The notes under the pieces are model-generated. The model ran no database searches, was not told where the DNA came from, and saw nothing but the letters and a program-made list of their open reading frames with translations. A program made the position numbers and the translations under genes. From the NCBI GenBank assembly GCA_037833965.1, contig AP031354.1, positions 10,518,001-10,582,000 on the forward strand: 64,000 nucleotides of DNA, given 5' to 3'. Below are positions 1-11,204 of the stretch, in pieces. This stretch comes from Marchantia polymorpha subsp. ruderalis (taxonomy: Eukaryota; Streptophyta; Marchantiopsida; Marchantiales; Marchantiaceae). Position 1 is the stretch's first letter. Each line of letters opens with the position of its first letter.

Positions 1-1205
1 ACCAACTCTGCCTAGGAATACCTTCTAGTAAACTCCGGTAACTCCTTGACCAGATTGGGATGAAAATTCGTTGATTAGGGTAGCTATTCTCTTAGCACTA
101 TTGAGTCTTAGTGGTCTTTGCAAAAGCGGGGGTCAAGTAATGTTCTTGAGATTGCGCGTCCGGAGAAAAGAGAACCATATGATTTAAAGAATTGATATTC
201 TTTGGTTTTACAAAACATCGTAGTACCAAGTATTAAAACGAAGTCTTGTTTTAAATGCTCGATGACTTGGCGTTGAGTTGGCATCTACTTGAGTGTAATA
301 AATGCAATCTAGGTGCCATATTCCAAGAGCAACTCTCAAGATATTCTAGCAATTTAGTATGGAGTACCATGTGACTCTCATTAAATTGTCGTTGTTTTTT
401 TCTTCGACGTGGAAGAGAGTATCATAACATGGTATGCTATTTTGCTCGAACATGTGGGCGGGAGTATTCTTGGCGTAATTAGAAGGAGTGAAATTTCTAA
501 TTGAGAGAATTGATGCACGTGGAAAAAATTTGTCGTAAATATTCAACAGTTTTGAGAAATGTACAATTACTTCCGTGTGCATGGAAATGACATGCGTTTT
601 CTTTACAAGAAATGTTGTGGTACTTGTCCCAACCCGTACACTCGGAGTACTATCCTTGTCTAAATATGGCCCCAACTTGGCACGCAGATTATCTGGACGG
701 TATTTGACCCCCGGTTTTGTAAAGATACCATTAGACCCCGAAGGAAATCGGATAGTGTCACAGAAGCAAAGATACAAGTCTTCAAAACCGTAAAAGCTGG
801 AAGCAATTTGAAGCGGAACATGTCAGACGGGAAATATACACTAGGGCCATTCGCCGTTTCCACCCGCAGCTGGTGGGTATACCTGTCTATGACTTTACCC
901 ACTGCAAGAGAAAATCTCTTCAATTTTGAGGTGTACTCTTTCTCTTTCTTCTATCGTCCTCTCCCGTCGGTCAATTTTTTCATACTAGCACCCCTTGACT
1001 AAGAATGGTGATATATGATTTTTAGACTATAAGAGGCACATACCAATAAGTAAAGTTTCGAGCAGCTTTGTAATTTGGCTAGAATGAATTGTAGCACCGA
1101 GCTCCTGTGTAGTCAGGGAAAAAACGTAGAGATTAGCGAGTATCTACATCAAGAACGATGGAATGGAGGATCTAAAGGATGATTATAAAGTTTATAATCA
1201 AACTT

Positions 1206-1418
1206 TCATCGATAGCATCGGTTGCTTTCGTTTTTCGCCATTTCTTTCGATACGCATGAAATTTTAGACCAGGATTCGTTTCGCAGTATCTTACCCTTGG
1301 CGATGAAGTGTATGAGTGTGGAAGTGTTGACTGTTCTTGCTATACAAAGTAGTTTCGAATCTGGCCTGATGTCACAGAAAAGGTTGGGCGCCATGATCAG
1401 ACTTCTATGAGTAGTCAT
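1206..1418 (-). other. Conserved ORF segment downstream of HNL1
   Basis: A 70-codon minus-strand reading frame begins near an M-A-P-N-L-F-C-D-I-R-P-D motif and has a close plus-strand counterpart at 31,740-31,955 downstream of HNL2. The two share motifs such as KILRNESWSKISCVS, with one small in-frame length difference. Retention of the frame in both copies suggests a further exon of the HNL transcript or a small separate gene. No domain was recognised. The LRR frame ends in an apparent stop before this segment, so joining the two would need splicing at the CAG|GT-like site there. That link is unproven. Confidence 0.3.
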
Positions 1419-1690
1419 TTTCTTAAGAAATATACATCCTCGTCTTTGAACCTTTTACTTTAACCGTAAGTACTAACATATCCTCAGAGTGGTCATCTGC
1501 CTCTCTGCTCGAATCTTCCATGTGAATGGAAATTTTACACTCTTGGCTCGCCATACTCGTAGTACTCATTGAGTACAGGGTTACCCCAATGGACCTCGAA
1601 TGTTTCAATTGATCTGAAAATTCCAGGGTATTTTATTACTTTCACCTAGTCTATTTTACTTTCAATTGTGGCACTCAACCCATAACAGAT

Positions 1691-4600
1691 TCACCTGACC
1701 TCTCGTGTGTGAAGGGCCTGCATAGCAACAAAAGAATCTGGTACACCTTCGAGACTGTCACATTGAAGACAGACGTACTGAAGCGCTTCCGGTTCCGGAA
1801 GGAAGGATCGAGGCAACCGTCGAAGGTTCTGGCACACAAGGATCAACTCTCGCAACTGCGACATTCTGGCAAAAAACTCTGGTAGACTCTGGAGTTTGTC
1901 GCATTGCAACTCTAGCTTTTGAAGACCTACCAACGCACCAAATCGATCAGGCAATATCTCAAGTGCGTTGCATCGTAGGCTGAGGTCTTGAAGGGCGAGC
2001 AGTTCACCAATAGACGGTGGCAAGCTGACTAGAGTTTGGCATTTGAGGTTCAGTTCTTGCAACTGTGTCAAGTGGCCAATACTTTCGGGCAGGCATTTCA
2101 ACAGGTCGCACTCCAAATGTATTTTTTGAAGATCCTGCAACCGACTGAAAGAGTCTGGAAGCCTCTTCAGTTTCTGGGCTACAAGCTTCAGCAACCGCAG
2201 TTTCTGTAGGCTGCCAAAGTTATCAGGCAAAGACCGGAGGTTTCCAGCTTCCAGGTGTAGGAATTGAAGGTTGCTCAGCCCACACACAGACTCTGGCAAG
2301 CAGTCTATTTTCAAAGCCGTCATTGACAAGTACACAAGCAGGCTGGACTTTGCGAATGATATATTCTTCCCACTGTTCTGGCTGCTGAACACGACAACGG
2401 ATCTAGGCAATGTAGCTTTGCCTTTTTCTACCTCGCAGTCCACCAATTGTAGACACCGCAGTCTCCCCATACTGCAAATTTCGTGTAAAGGAAGACGCTG
2501 GGAGAGATGTTCACAATTTGAATACCCTCCAGATTCAGGAATGCGGCATTTCAAGCAAATTTTCGTGGAATATTGACCAGAGATTTCTTCACATACCACC
2601 TGCAAAGTGTGCACGTTCTGCATTGAATGGCAACGCATATGCTCGTAAGAAAGCTTCGACCTTCAAGTAAATTAATAGAAAGACGAAAACGTCTAGATAA
2701 GCAGAACCTGGAAGTGACTCTAAACGATCTGTGATAAGTTGTAGATCAACGTAATGTTGTATGCATAGACGATTATATGTTGCTGTAAGGTACTAAATGA
2801 CCGCTCAGATATTCACAGATACGTTTGTCAGTGACATAAGAACTTTGATCTAGGACCATTGGCAAATGCTTGCATGGATAAAATTACCACTCCTCACATT
2901 CTGTCTCCAATCGGAAAAATATGTGAAACATAACGGGGAAACTGGTATTCAACGAAGTAGCGAATCACCTTAATCTTACGATCGACATCTTGTAAAATTT
3001 TTAAAAGGTTCTCGACACTGTCGACCCGAATCTTGAAGTCGTCGTTATCAGTCAACGAGTGGCCGAAGCGCTTTAACAGTTCATGGATCCTGATCACTGA
3101 ATCGTCTGGTACTTGAGAAACTAGTGACCGGTCAACCAGTGTTTTCCAGTGTAGAGCTTCATATTGATATATCATACTCCAAATAACCTTCGCTTCGGAT
3201 AACGTCCACTGTCTCTGGCCATGTCTCCACCCGTGATTCTCCACGAATCTTTCTTGGAAAAATGTTGCAGCTTCTAAAAACATTTGCTTTTCCTCGGGCC
3301 CGAGTTTGTCGTAGCTCATAGTCAGAGACTTCCACACTTTATCGCTCATAGTCAGAGGCTTCCACACTTTATCGCTCATAGTCAGAGGCTTCCACACTTT
3401 ATCGCGTCCAACAAAATCTCCGCGGTATCCATTCATCAAATGAGGGGTTATCTGTTGCCACACCTCTTTGTCATCAACCTTTTTCAGATAATCAGCTACA
3501 TCATACAAGGACGATGGCAGACCTCCACACGCTTGCACTATTTCCTCCATGCACTTTGTCTGCCACTCTTGCAAAGGTTGGTTGTCTGGGAACGCACGCG
3601 TCTTGAACAGCAGTTTAGAATCCTCCCCATCTAAAGGTGCAACTCTAACTATGTGTATGCCATCGATCTTGTTTAACATCTGTCGATTCTGTGATGCTAC
3701 GATGAAGCGGCTACTGCTCAACAAGGTGCGGCTGAGCTTTCTCAGCAGTTCGATTTCCCTGTCCTTTTCTACATCATCGAACGCCACCAGTAACTTCTTC
3801 CCTCTCAACTGGACCAAGTTAGGTGCTGGGGTAATCTTCTTGCCTTTGTGATGCACGAGACTCAACACCGTCTCCTCGAATTCTCTCTCGTCACCAGGAA
3901 TCTGCTTGACGCCCTCAGCGAAAAGCGTGTAAGGAAAGGCGTTCCATAGAGCATTAAAAAAATATTTGCAGAGAGTGGTTTTCCCAACTCCTACCATCCC
4001 CCAAAATCCCAAAGCTTTATGTTTCTCCAATTCTTGGTGGATTTCTTCAACTTTCCGAGAGATTTCTGGAATTTCCTTGAGTAGACCGACTTTTATCTGC
4101 GGCAGGTCTTGCATATTTTCTGCAGTCATCGTGACCTGCGGCATTTTCTAGCAAGATCAGTACATTCCTGTCTATTATGTTCAAATTTGTAACCAGGAAA
4201 CAGCAGAAATCCATGCCCAACATCTTTTGCCAAACTGGAAAGACCGTATAAAGAGAAGTATAAAAGGTCCTGTAGCACTCTAGACATTTGTAAGATCTCG
4301 ACATTAAGAAAAGTCCGTGGAATTTACCTGGGCTAGAATCGTTTCAATAAAAGTTTCTAAGAACTGATACGAGCTGCTATCTCTACTATTTGGCTGGCAG
4401 ATTGAATAGTGGTCTGCATCGGGGACTATCATGAAGTTGAAGTATCTTGCAGATGCCTCTTCAACTAGGACTTCACGGCGTCCGTTTTCCTGGAGAGGGA
4501 TAATCAGTGAGTATTGTACATTGGAACAGAATCAGATATTGGTTGATTGCAGCAAGTGGAGGTAAATTTATATACATAAAAAATTACATACTTTAGAGGC

Positions 4601-5350
4601 TTTCAGCCTATTGCAGTGTGAATGCACGCAGTCCAGCTTATCGCATACTACTGACAAAAAGGGACCGAATGATAAATATGTCCAAAGGAGCTACTATGCA
4701 GATTGATTCCTGGAAGTTACCAGTTCCGTAGGTAAAGATTCACCCAAGCCTGTGACCTTCCAATCGTACTCATTACGAAGAAGGTCATGAAGTTCATTGA
4801 GTCTCGACAATTTATTGCTGGACACCTTCACGTACTCAAACCACTCTCCTTCCGCTATGTTAGTTTTTCCTACAATATCTGTCAATGAGCGATATCCACG
4901 ATGAGGCACTCCGAAGTAGCAGAAGCCTTTCAGGTTTTGAAGAAAAGTGGTATACAGTTCCTTCCTCTCGTTAGCTCTTCGACAAACTGCTTTTGCAACT
5001 ATTCCTCCAAAACAGTGACAAACGAATATGAATGGTCTGTTTTTACCAACATCTGCCCGTGTCAGCTCCCCCAACAGATTCTCTGCCACCAGATATAAAT
5101 CCATATTGCTATCTTTCTTGATGCTATCTTCGTAGGAGACTGCTAGTATACGTATGCTAGGGTTAATTTCGTAAAGCCAATTCAGCCATACTTCTGATGG
5201 CTTAGTTCGAGATATCCAAGTTACTTTATGTGCCTCACGCGTAGGTTTGAAAGGAAGACCATGGAGGAACACACAGTCGAAAGCAGATTCTCCTGACAAC
5301 TCCGCAGAGTTTAGCAAGTAAACTGAATCACTCCTCTGAACATATCGCAT
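1691..5350 (-). CDS. HNL1: hydrolase-NB-ARC-LRR immune receptor
   Basis: Predicted intracellular NLR-type immune receptor. Exon 1 (5,350-4,721, 210 codons from ATG of MRYVQ) and exon 2 (4,489-4,328, 54 codons) form an alpha/beta-hydrolase-like domain. Both junctions are phase 0 with GT/AG ends. The nucleophile elbow reads VCHCFGG, with cysteine in place of serine. Exon 3 (from 4,135) is NB-ARC: P-loop GMVGVGKTT near residue 310, Walker B LLVAFDDV, an RNBS-B-like IVASQNR and GLPL-type CGGLPS. The MHD position reads IHELL. This frame stops at 2,894. The LRR part (about 2,671-1,691) holds roughly ten 23-residue leucine-rich repeats and ends in QALHTREVR. The intron between NB-ARC and LRR could not be placed. 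Relative to HNL2 there is a 1-nt indel near 2,950 that changes the end of exon 3, so either the true donor lies upstream or one copy is frameshifted. MTNIGT upstream at 5,368 is an alternative start, but MRxVQ is shared with HNL2. Family knowledge: this domain order is the liverwort HNL class. Confidence 0.82.
3314..3403 (-). repeat. Triple 30-bp in-frame repeat in HNL1 NB-ARC
   Basis: Three head-to-tail 30-bp units (starts 3,314, 3,344 and 3,374) encode three nearly identical decapeptides of the form DKVWKPLTMS. They lie between the GLPL region and the YDKLGPEEKQ segment of the NB-ARC/ARC2 region. HNL2 has only one related segment here (GKLWMQLKTS), so the expansion is specific to HNL1. It adds 20 residues without breaking the frame. 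Confidence 0.9.
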
Positions 5351-5368
5351 TGTCCCAATATTAGTCAA

Positions 5369-5728
5369 GGAAGAACAACTTTACTACTATACTGAACAAT
5401 AACTTTGAACTCAAATTCTGTAGTCCGGATACGTCTAGACTATTAGAAGGACAACATTCCAAACATTCTCTACAAAAGAGTTTGAATCTGGAATTTTTGA
5501 ATGAAAGGAGATATGAAGATGATTGGAATATCGTTAATGGCGTTTGTCAGGGAAGAACAACTTTACTATTTTACTTTGAACTCAAATTCTGTAGTCCGGA
5601 TACGTCTAGACTATTAGAAGGACAACATTCCAAACATTCTCTACAGGAGAGTTGAAATCTGAAAATTTTGAATGAAAGGAATTCTGAAGATGATTGGAAT
5701 ATCGTTAATGGCGTTTGCAGGAAGCTTG
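5369..5728 (-). promoter_or_regulatory. Tandemly duplicated HNL1 5' flank
   Basis: Immediately upstream of the HNL1 start, a block of about 180 bp occurs twice head to tail (copies begin near 5,369 and 5,551). Only small gaps and substitutions separate them. Blocks of it also occur upstream of HNL2 (27,215-27,430) and upstream of the 263-bp array (19,660-19,859), notably the ATTGGAATGTC/ATTCCAATCAT-type segments. It is therefore the ancestral HNL 5' flank, probably promoter plus 5' UTR. No convincing TATA box was seen. Confidence 0.6.
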
Positions 5729-5740
5729 AACTTGAAATGA

Positions 5741-7460
5741 ATCACACCCTAAATCCATACTTTCATATCATCACGTGACTCTCAAATCCTGCTCAAACTC
5801 ACAGGTTTCATTTTGCAGGCAGAATTAAGACAAAAAAAATTAGCAGAATCTAATACGAGAACGAAATAAAGCATTCTTGTGACAAAACCGAGTGAGATTT
5901 CCGCACCCGTTTCCAATCAGACTCTCCGGACCTTCCAGCAGGATGTGCACTCGAGATTTCCTGTTCCTTTAGATCTTCCCTGTGGAATATTGTGCTCCAG
6001 GTTAGGAATCATACCCCAAAGAATGATAGAGAGTAGCTTCTAATGAGGTTCAAGGATTGCAGCTCAAGAATACCGATGTTCATACAAGATGGTGAATCAC
6101 TTTGAAGGAATCTGGACCACATGTCGGACTACAACACATGAAGCTGAAAGACCACAGTACGCAATCCAATATCAAGAAATGAGTTCGAGATGTAAGGCTG
6201 AAGAGCGTTCTTCGCCATGGCTAATGGAAGAAAGACTTCCAAAATCCACTGCTTATTCCTGTACACTGAAGTGCAAGGGCAAGTGCTGAATATTACTATG
6301 TACTTGAGTATTGGCGTGTTTCATAGTGTCTGGGAAAAGGCCAGCACAATTCGTCGAGGTACGTGAGCTGTAATTTTTGGGGCAAGTCTCTGTCTTCACC
6401 AAGAAATCAGACAAATGAACATCCTACTCTTTTATGAATAAATCACATCTTGTACACATCTTCTCGAAAACTTCAAATTTTGGTACTCACATTTCATTCG
6501 AGTCCATTGATCAGAATTCATCCCAGTCAATTGTTGTCAATAAGCGAGAAGAACCGGATTTGCTTTTCCAATTTGTGGGGCATGGAAATAGATTTCAGAG
6601 TCAAAGACAAAAAAAGTAAATCTGCAGGGAAGAAATCTCTGAAGAGGCAACTGCAGCTATACACAAGTTCTTCGCGAGTCAGACTGAGCGATGCACACTT
6701 TCACTCTCCACTCCTTAGAGGACTGCAAGACATTAAAACGCAAGACTGGCGTCAGCTTCTCTCCACTACTGAGTTCTCTACGCCACTAGTTGCTGCCATG
6801 CTCGCACAGCCAGTTCAGAGGCCTATGTGAGATCAGAGACCTTTCATCCATTTAGACAAGTCAAAGCTTCTTGAACATGTTTTAATCACAAGATGATCGA
6901 GACGGGATTGATATATATAAATCCATAAAAAAATGTGTGTTTGTAATGGACAGGTAACTGACAACGAGTTCCCGATCGTGACTAGCTCACTTTCTGAAGC
7001 AGAAGCATCTATCTACAGCCAGTGGACTGGAGCATGCAATTCGGCTATTGATATCATTTCACTTGCCTTACCATTGGTGAAAGGAAATGGGTGTTCGATT
7101 GCTGAACTCATAAAGAACCAAGAGAAGGGTCCTAAACTGCATATCGACGCTGTAACAATCAAGTGATTGACAGGATAATCTAAAACAAGGAGTGAAGCTT
7201 CTCTTAATCAGCAATCAGATACTGGTTCGGTTCAATTCAGTATTATTTCAATCAAAACTAGTGTTAGCCGAGATGGCAGCAAACTTGAACCCTTGTTTAG
7301 AAATCAATATTGTATAATGAAAGGGGATATAGAAGCAGAGGAGAACAGTCGATGATCGGAGCTGACCTGGCCTTTTGGAAGCAAGCAGCGTAGAGCCGGC
7401 ACGTTCCCCAGAAAAGTCGAATGTTTCCCCTGACTACAATTGCTCGAGAGCCAAGGCGTT
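5741..7460. other. Unassigned region with short open frames
   Basis: No recognisable gene. Plus-strand frames at 6,089-6,289, 6,450-6,830 and 6,933-7,166 are open for 66, 126 and 77 codons. The last starts near a possible AG|GT junction at about 6,953 and looks mildly protein-like, being acidic to polar and ending in HIDAVTIK. They could be exons of one unrecognised plus-strand gene, but no domain, start context or consistent splice chain could be established. Codon content does not clearly exceed chance. Confidence 0.2.
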
Positions 7461-7468
7461 GAAGACTT

Positions 7469-7497
7469 TATGTTAGCATGCTGGACATGCTAACATA
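7469..7497. repeat. Perfect 12-bp hairpin, 5-nt loop
   Basis: Arms TATGTTAGCATG (7,469-7,480) and its exact reverse complement (7,486-7,497) flank a CTGGA loop. No U-tract or gene end adjoins it, so a terminator role is not supported. Confidence 0.85.
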
Positions 7498-7675
7498 GCC
7501 TTAGCAGAATCCTGTGTTCAAAGCTTTGTCCTGATTCGCAGCACAGCCTGTCCGCCCGTCTCCGAATTGTCTCAGTGGGACCTGATCAAACGCAACAGCG
7601 ATTCATCTGATATAGCCCAGACTTGGCATTCTCCACAGTACTTATCTCTTGCTCCGCTCCCTTCCCATATATCCC

Positions 7676-7718
7676 CAAAGCAAGTACACTTCCCATTCGA
7701 GGAGGTGTACTTGCTTTG
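7676..7718. repeat. Perfect 14-bp hairpin, 15-nt loop
   Basis: Arms at 7,676-7,689 and 7,705-7,718 are exact reverse complements (core AAAGCAAGTACAC). The arms are shorter than a typical plant miRNA foldback, so a miRNA call is not made. Confidence 0.85.
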
Positions 7719-8119
7719 CTGCTCTCACTCCTCCTTGTTCTCCCGCTGCTGGAACAAGGTAGCCTTCGTACAACATGTCGAGGCACGAACCCATCGTGCT
7801 TTGTTGGAATCGGGCTCCAACAGCGGCGCTGCGTCGTGATCCTGCCACTGTTACTGTACCTTCCATTATTAATACTCTCACCGAGATTTGTCCGAAATGA
7901 GGACCAAGAGGGAACTGCCCTCCTGTTGCGCCACCACCGGTTTCCTACTTCCCAGCCAGACCGAAGCAAATTCGCAATTTACGCCACTGTCTTTCAAGCT
8001 CCTACTTCCTTATCCCTCCAAGGCTTTAAATTCGTATCGAAGCCATTCTGTGGGCATGAATCTTCGCCACTGCATTTGACGGATGATGACTGTGGAGCTG
8101 GATTGCCTGTGTGCACGGG

Positions 8120-8160
8120 ATCGAATTCAAACCTGTGTTTGACACAGGTTTGAATTCGAT
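8120..8160. repeat. Perfect 19-bp hairpin, 3-nt loop
   Basis: The 19-nt arm at 8,120-8,138 is repeated exactly as its reverse complement at 8,142-8,160, separated only by TTG. The loop is too small for a typical transposon end pair. It fits a fold-back copying (template-switch) event. Confidence 0.92.
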
Positions 8161-9555
8161 GCGAGTGGTGGATGCTCATAATATTTGTGTGATTCAAACT
8201 TGTCGACATTGTTGGTAAGCTCTTCAGCATGAGAGGTCTGCAGACAGACACAGGATCCAAGGGGCAGAGGACTGCTGAGACAACAAGGCACTTTCACTCT
8301 CCAGTCTAGGAGAGAATAGAATCGCACAAGCATCCAGTGGATATGCCTCATTCCCCGTCTTTCTCTCCCCAGTTCTCCAAGGTCAGGCGTTAATGGTTCC
8401 TCTTGGAACATTGCCGGAAAGGATTTTTTATTCACTTATTATTTATTTTTCTTTCTATGATGTGTCAATTGCACAATCATTGAGCACAATTCTAAGCTGC
8501 TTCTTCCACGTCCTCTTCTAAGACTACTATTACCAGCCTTCGCCTTCTTGAGACTCGGAACCTTTTATTCGAGCTTTACGCTGTGCTTGAACGGAAACAT
8601 CATCATCATCCTACACAAGCATAGGACCTGGCCATCTGATCATATTTGCCACGGATGATATAATTTTAGTCGCGATCGGCGAAAACCACTTCAATCGGGA
8701 GTGGTTTTTAGATTTTTGTATCAATCTATGAATTACGATTGCATGTTCTACCAGTATCTGTCATGAAGGCATGGATTAGACAGGAGCTGTTGAGGTGTTT
8801 TTTTTTTCCCTACATGATCTGAACTTTGATTGGCTCGTGTTGTGATGACAGATTAAGAGCTGACGACAGATAGTGGTGGGGTGCTCTCATAAGATCAGGA
8901 TTAGACCTGATTCTATTGTATGATTGTTTCCTCGTGAAAACGACAAGTTTTTGAAAGCTGGAGAAGAAGCTGGAGCTGGGATAGTGCAAATTGACAACCT
9001 GGATGTGTGTTCTGAGAGAGGTGACGGTATTGTGTGGAAGTATCATGTTCTAAATTGTGCTCCATGACATTTTCCTAATGTGGATGACAGAGTTTGGACA
9101 CCGAGCCTCGGTTTGAAGTTTTGGAGAAAGAGAGAAAAATAGTCCTCGAACCATGATGGAGGTTTCAGTCCCCAGCGGATTGCTCAGCAGCACAATGGCC
9201 TTGCAGTTGCATTGACTACGTTTTGACGTCCTCTTTGTCTTGCATGTAGCACATGTACAAAATGTGTTACAGCCCACTCTCTGCCACTCAGAAATCCACG
9301 TAAGAGTAAAATCTCCGCGCCACTAAGATGAGATCAGATCATGAGGCTTTGGAGAGCGAACTAATTTCACCTCATTTGTAACGAGGCATTGTGCTCGAGC
9401 TTAATACTACATAATAGTCAATCTAAATGATTTTTCTCGGTCTCATAGACACCACAGGGCGATGCATGAATTAGCAGAATGGGCAAGAGGAAGCCATCAT
9501 GACTGAATAGTATGGAATGTGAGGTTATTTAAATATAATATGACTCATTATTTTT
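8161..9555. other. No recognised gene
   Basis: AT-moderate DNA with scattered frames of fewer than 105 codons on both strands and no recognisable domain, splice chain or RNA gene. Confidence 0.4.
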
Positions 9556-9829
9556 TGTTGAAAACAACGAATAAACTCGATGGTTTATTGGTAAGAGGTG
9601 GGTATTTTAAGTAGCCAAGAAATTTGGTTTATACGGTACATCTGCCTTAAATATAACTACCTAGAATGTAAGGGAAGAATACAAAGGAAATTCCGACATG
9701 TTATCCTAATCTTCTTAGTACACTGTACTCGCTAACTATTATACTAATAACACTCACTCTCTATCTCTAGTGTTTTTCGTTAGAGTTCTTCGGGATATTG
9801 TAACAATGGCACCGCATTGGATCCTAACA
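9556..9829 (-). mobile_element. Copia-type LTR (3' LTR of a minus-strand relic)
   Basis: The segment begins TGTTGAAAAC and ends GATCCTAACA on the plus strand, giving TGTT...AACA inverted ends on both strands. It lies just downstream, in minus-strand orientation, of a copia RNase H end. In that orientation it starts TGTTAGGATCC, a common copia LTR opening, and carries a TATATTTAAGG TATA-like box. No second LTR or clear target duplication was found. Confidence 0.6.
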
Positions 9830-10040
9830 ACATGTACTACATCACATAATCGAATATCAAATTCAGATTGGAACGAAAGTCGATGTATTGCAGTATAGTG
9901 AAGAGGACGTGGTACTAACCCGGTAGAATTATGTGGCTCCTAGTAACGACATTGTAGCTCAGCAACGCTGACTCCAGTCTTATAAAGAGACTACCTGAAT
10001 GAATGTCGTATAACGAGCAAACTCCAATCAATTTCCTATG

Positions 10041-10160
10041 CTATTCAAATCTGTGTTTAGGTAGTGGCTTCGTGAGCAAATCTGCTGGATTCTCCTTGTG
10101 CTTGGTCTTGACTTGGAACAGAGGATTTTTTATTAGATTAATAGCACTATGATAGATGAA
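10041..10160 (-). pseudogene. Copia RNase H C-terminal fragment
   Basis: About 39 minus-strand codons read HSAINLIKNPLF, then ENPADLLTKPLPKHRFE and a stop. These are the YDN-x-SAI-like and NPADLLTKPL motifs that close copia pol polyproteins. The residues normally lying between them (the HIEVRYHFIRE region) are missing, so an internal deletion is present. The rest of pol is gone. Confidence 0.75.
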
Positions 10161-10169
10161 AATATGCCA

Positions 10170-11200
10170 TGTTCGGTGTCCTTGCTTACCTAACATCATG
10201 AATGATAGTAGAATGAGGGCAGCAAAGCGAGAGAAGAGAAGGAAGTATTTACATTTTAAATTTTTTATAGCTTGAGATACAATCTCTTTGCCCCTTTCTC
10301 ACAAGACGTTGTGAACAAAAATATAAGCTCCAATCTATCGGTGAGTATTAGTATAACTAAGGTAATTCGCTTAAGTGTAGCCTTGGACATGCGGTTCTTA
10401 CTAAGTAAATGGAGTTTACACAGTATGAAAGAAGGGAGAAGGGAGGAAAGAGTTTTAGAGAGATCACTAGTAAACCTCCTTCAAAGACTCACTAATTGCA
10501 CAAAATAAAGTGAAAGCGGGGTTAGAAAAAAAAATGGTAGAAAGCTCACCAAAGGAAAATGAAAACAAGCCAAGTTTATTGTCACATATAGAATGATGGA
10601 AATTCACAAGGTTAGAGTTATGATTGATACAAGAACAACAAACACAATTTTTTTCATTTTATGTTGCTATCATAAAACAAAATTATTTAATCTTCACTTC
10701 TTTTACCTAGAAGCCTTGAACGCTTAAGTCTACATGAAATTAAAGTCCATTTGGACTCGGTCAAACTATAGTGCTCTTTCATATGCTAGTAACAACAACA
10801 AATAGAAATGAAGAATGATATACAACATGCATGTATGTAGAAAAGCAAAAATGAAGTGAAAGAAGGTGTTGAATTGTCAAAAGTACAATAAAAAATTACA
10901 AGTATATTGCCATGGAGTGCAGATTTATATATAGTTAGACACACAAAAAGCATTAAAAGAAGAGTATGTTGTTTAGCTTGGTATGTCATGGATGAAGGAA
11001 TATAATTTGAAGTTAGATTGAAGAAGTGATAACAAGTAGTGGTTGGACAATTTATGGAGATAAAACTACATTTCATAGCATGAACTTATGTCACTTTGTG
11101 ATGGATAAAGCATTTATTTCTAAAGATGATGTATGTTTCGTTGGTCTCATAATAGATATTGTGTCTAGGAAAAAACTTTAGATCATAGAGTCATTAAAAA
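10170..11200. other. AT-rich DNA without a recognised gene
   Basis: Strongly AT-rich. Short open frames (for example 10,272-10,508 plus and 10,786-11,076 minus) are explained by composition, and none shows a domain. Given what surrounds it, it is probably decayed retroelement sequence. Confidence 0.4.
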
Positions 11201-11204
11201 ATAT

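Larger units (their letters stand above)
880..5740 (-). repeat. Inverted duplication, arm A (carries HNL1)
   Basis: This block matches 27,165-32,245 in the opposite orientation. The match covers the 5' flank, the hydrolase, NB-ARC and LRR exons, the introns, and at least 700 bp beyond the LRR stop. Downstream blocks still align by eye, for example around 990-1,130 here and 32,020-32,160 there. Divergence is moderate, with indels in introns and flanks, so the duplication is not very recent. Edges are approximate because they were found by reading, not by alignment. Confidence 0.75.

Noticed and set aside
7676..7718. miRNA precursor
   Set aside because: The 14-bp stem is too short for a plant miRNA duplex, and no extended foldback was seen.
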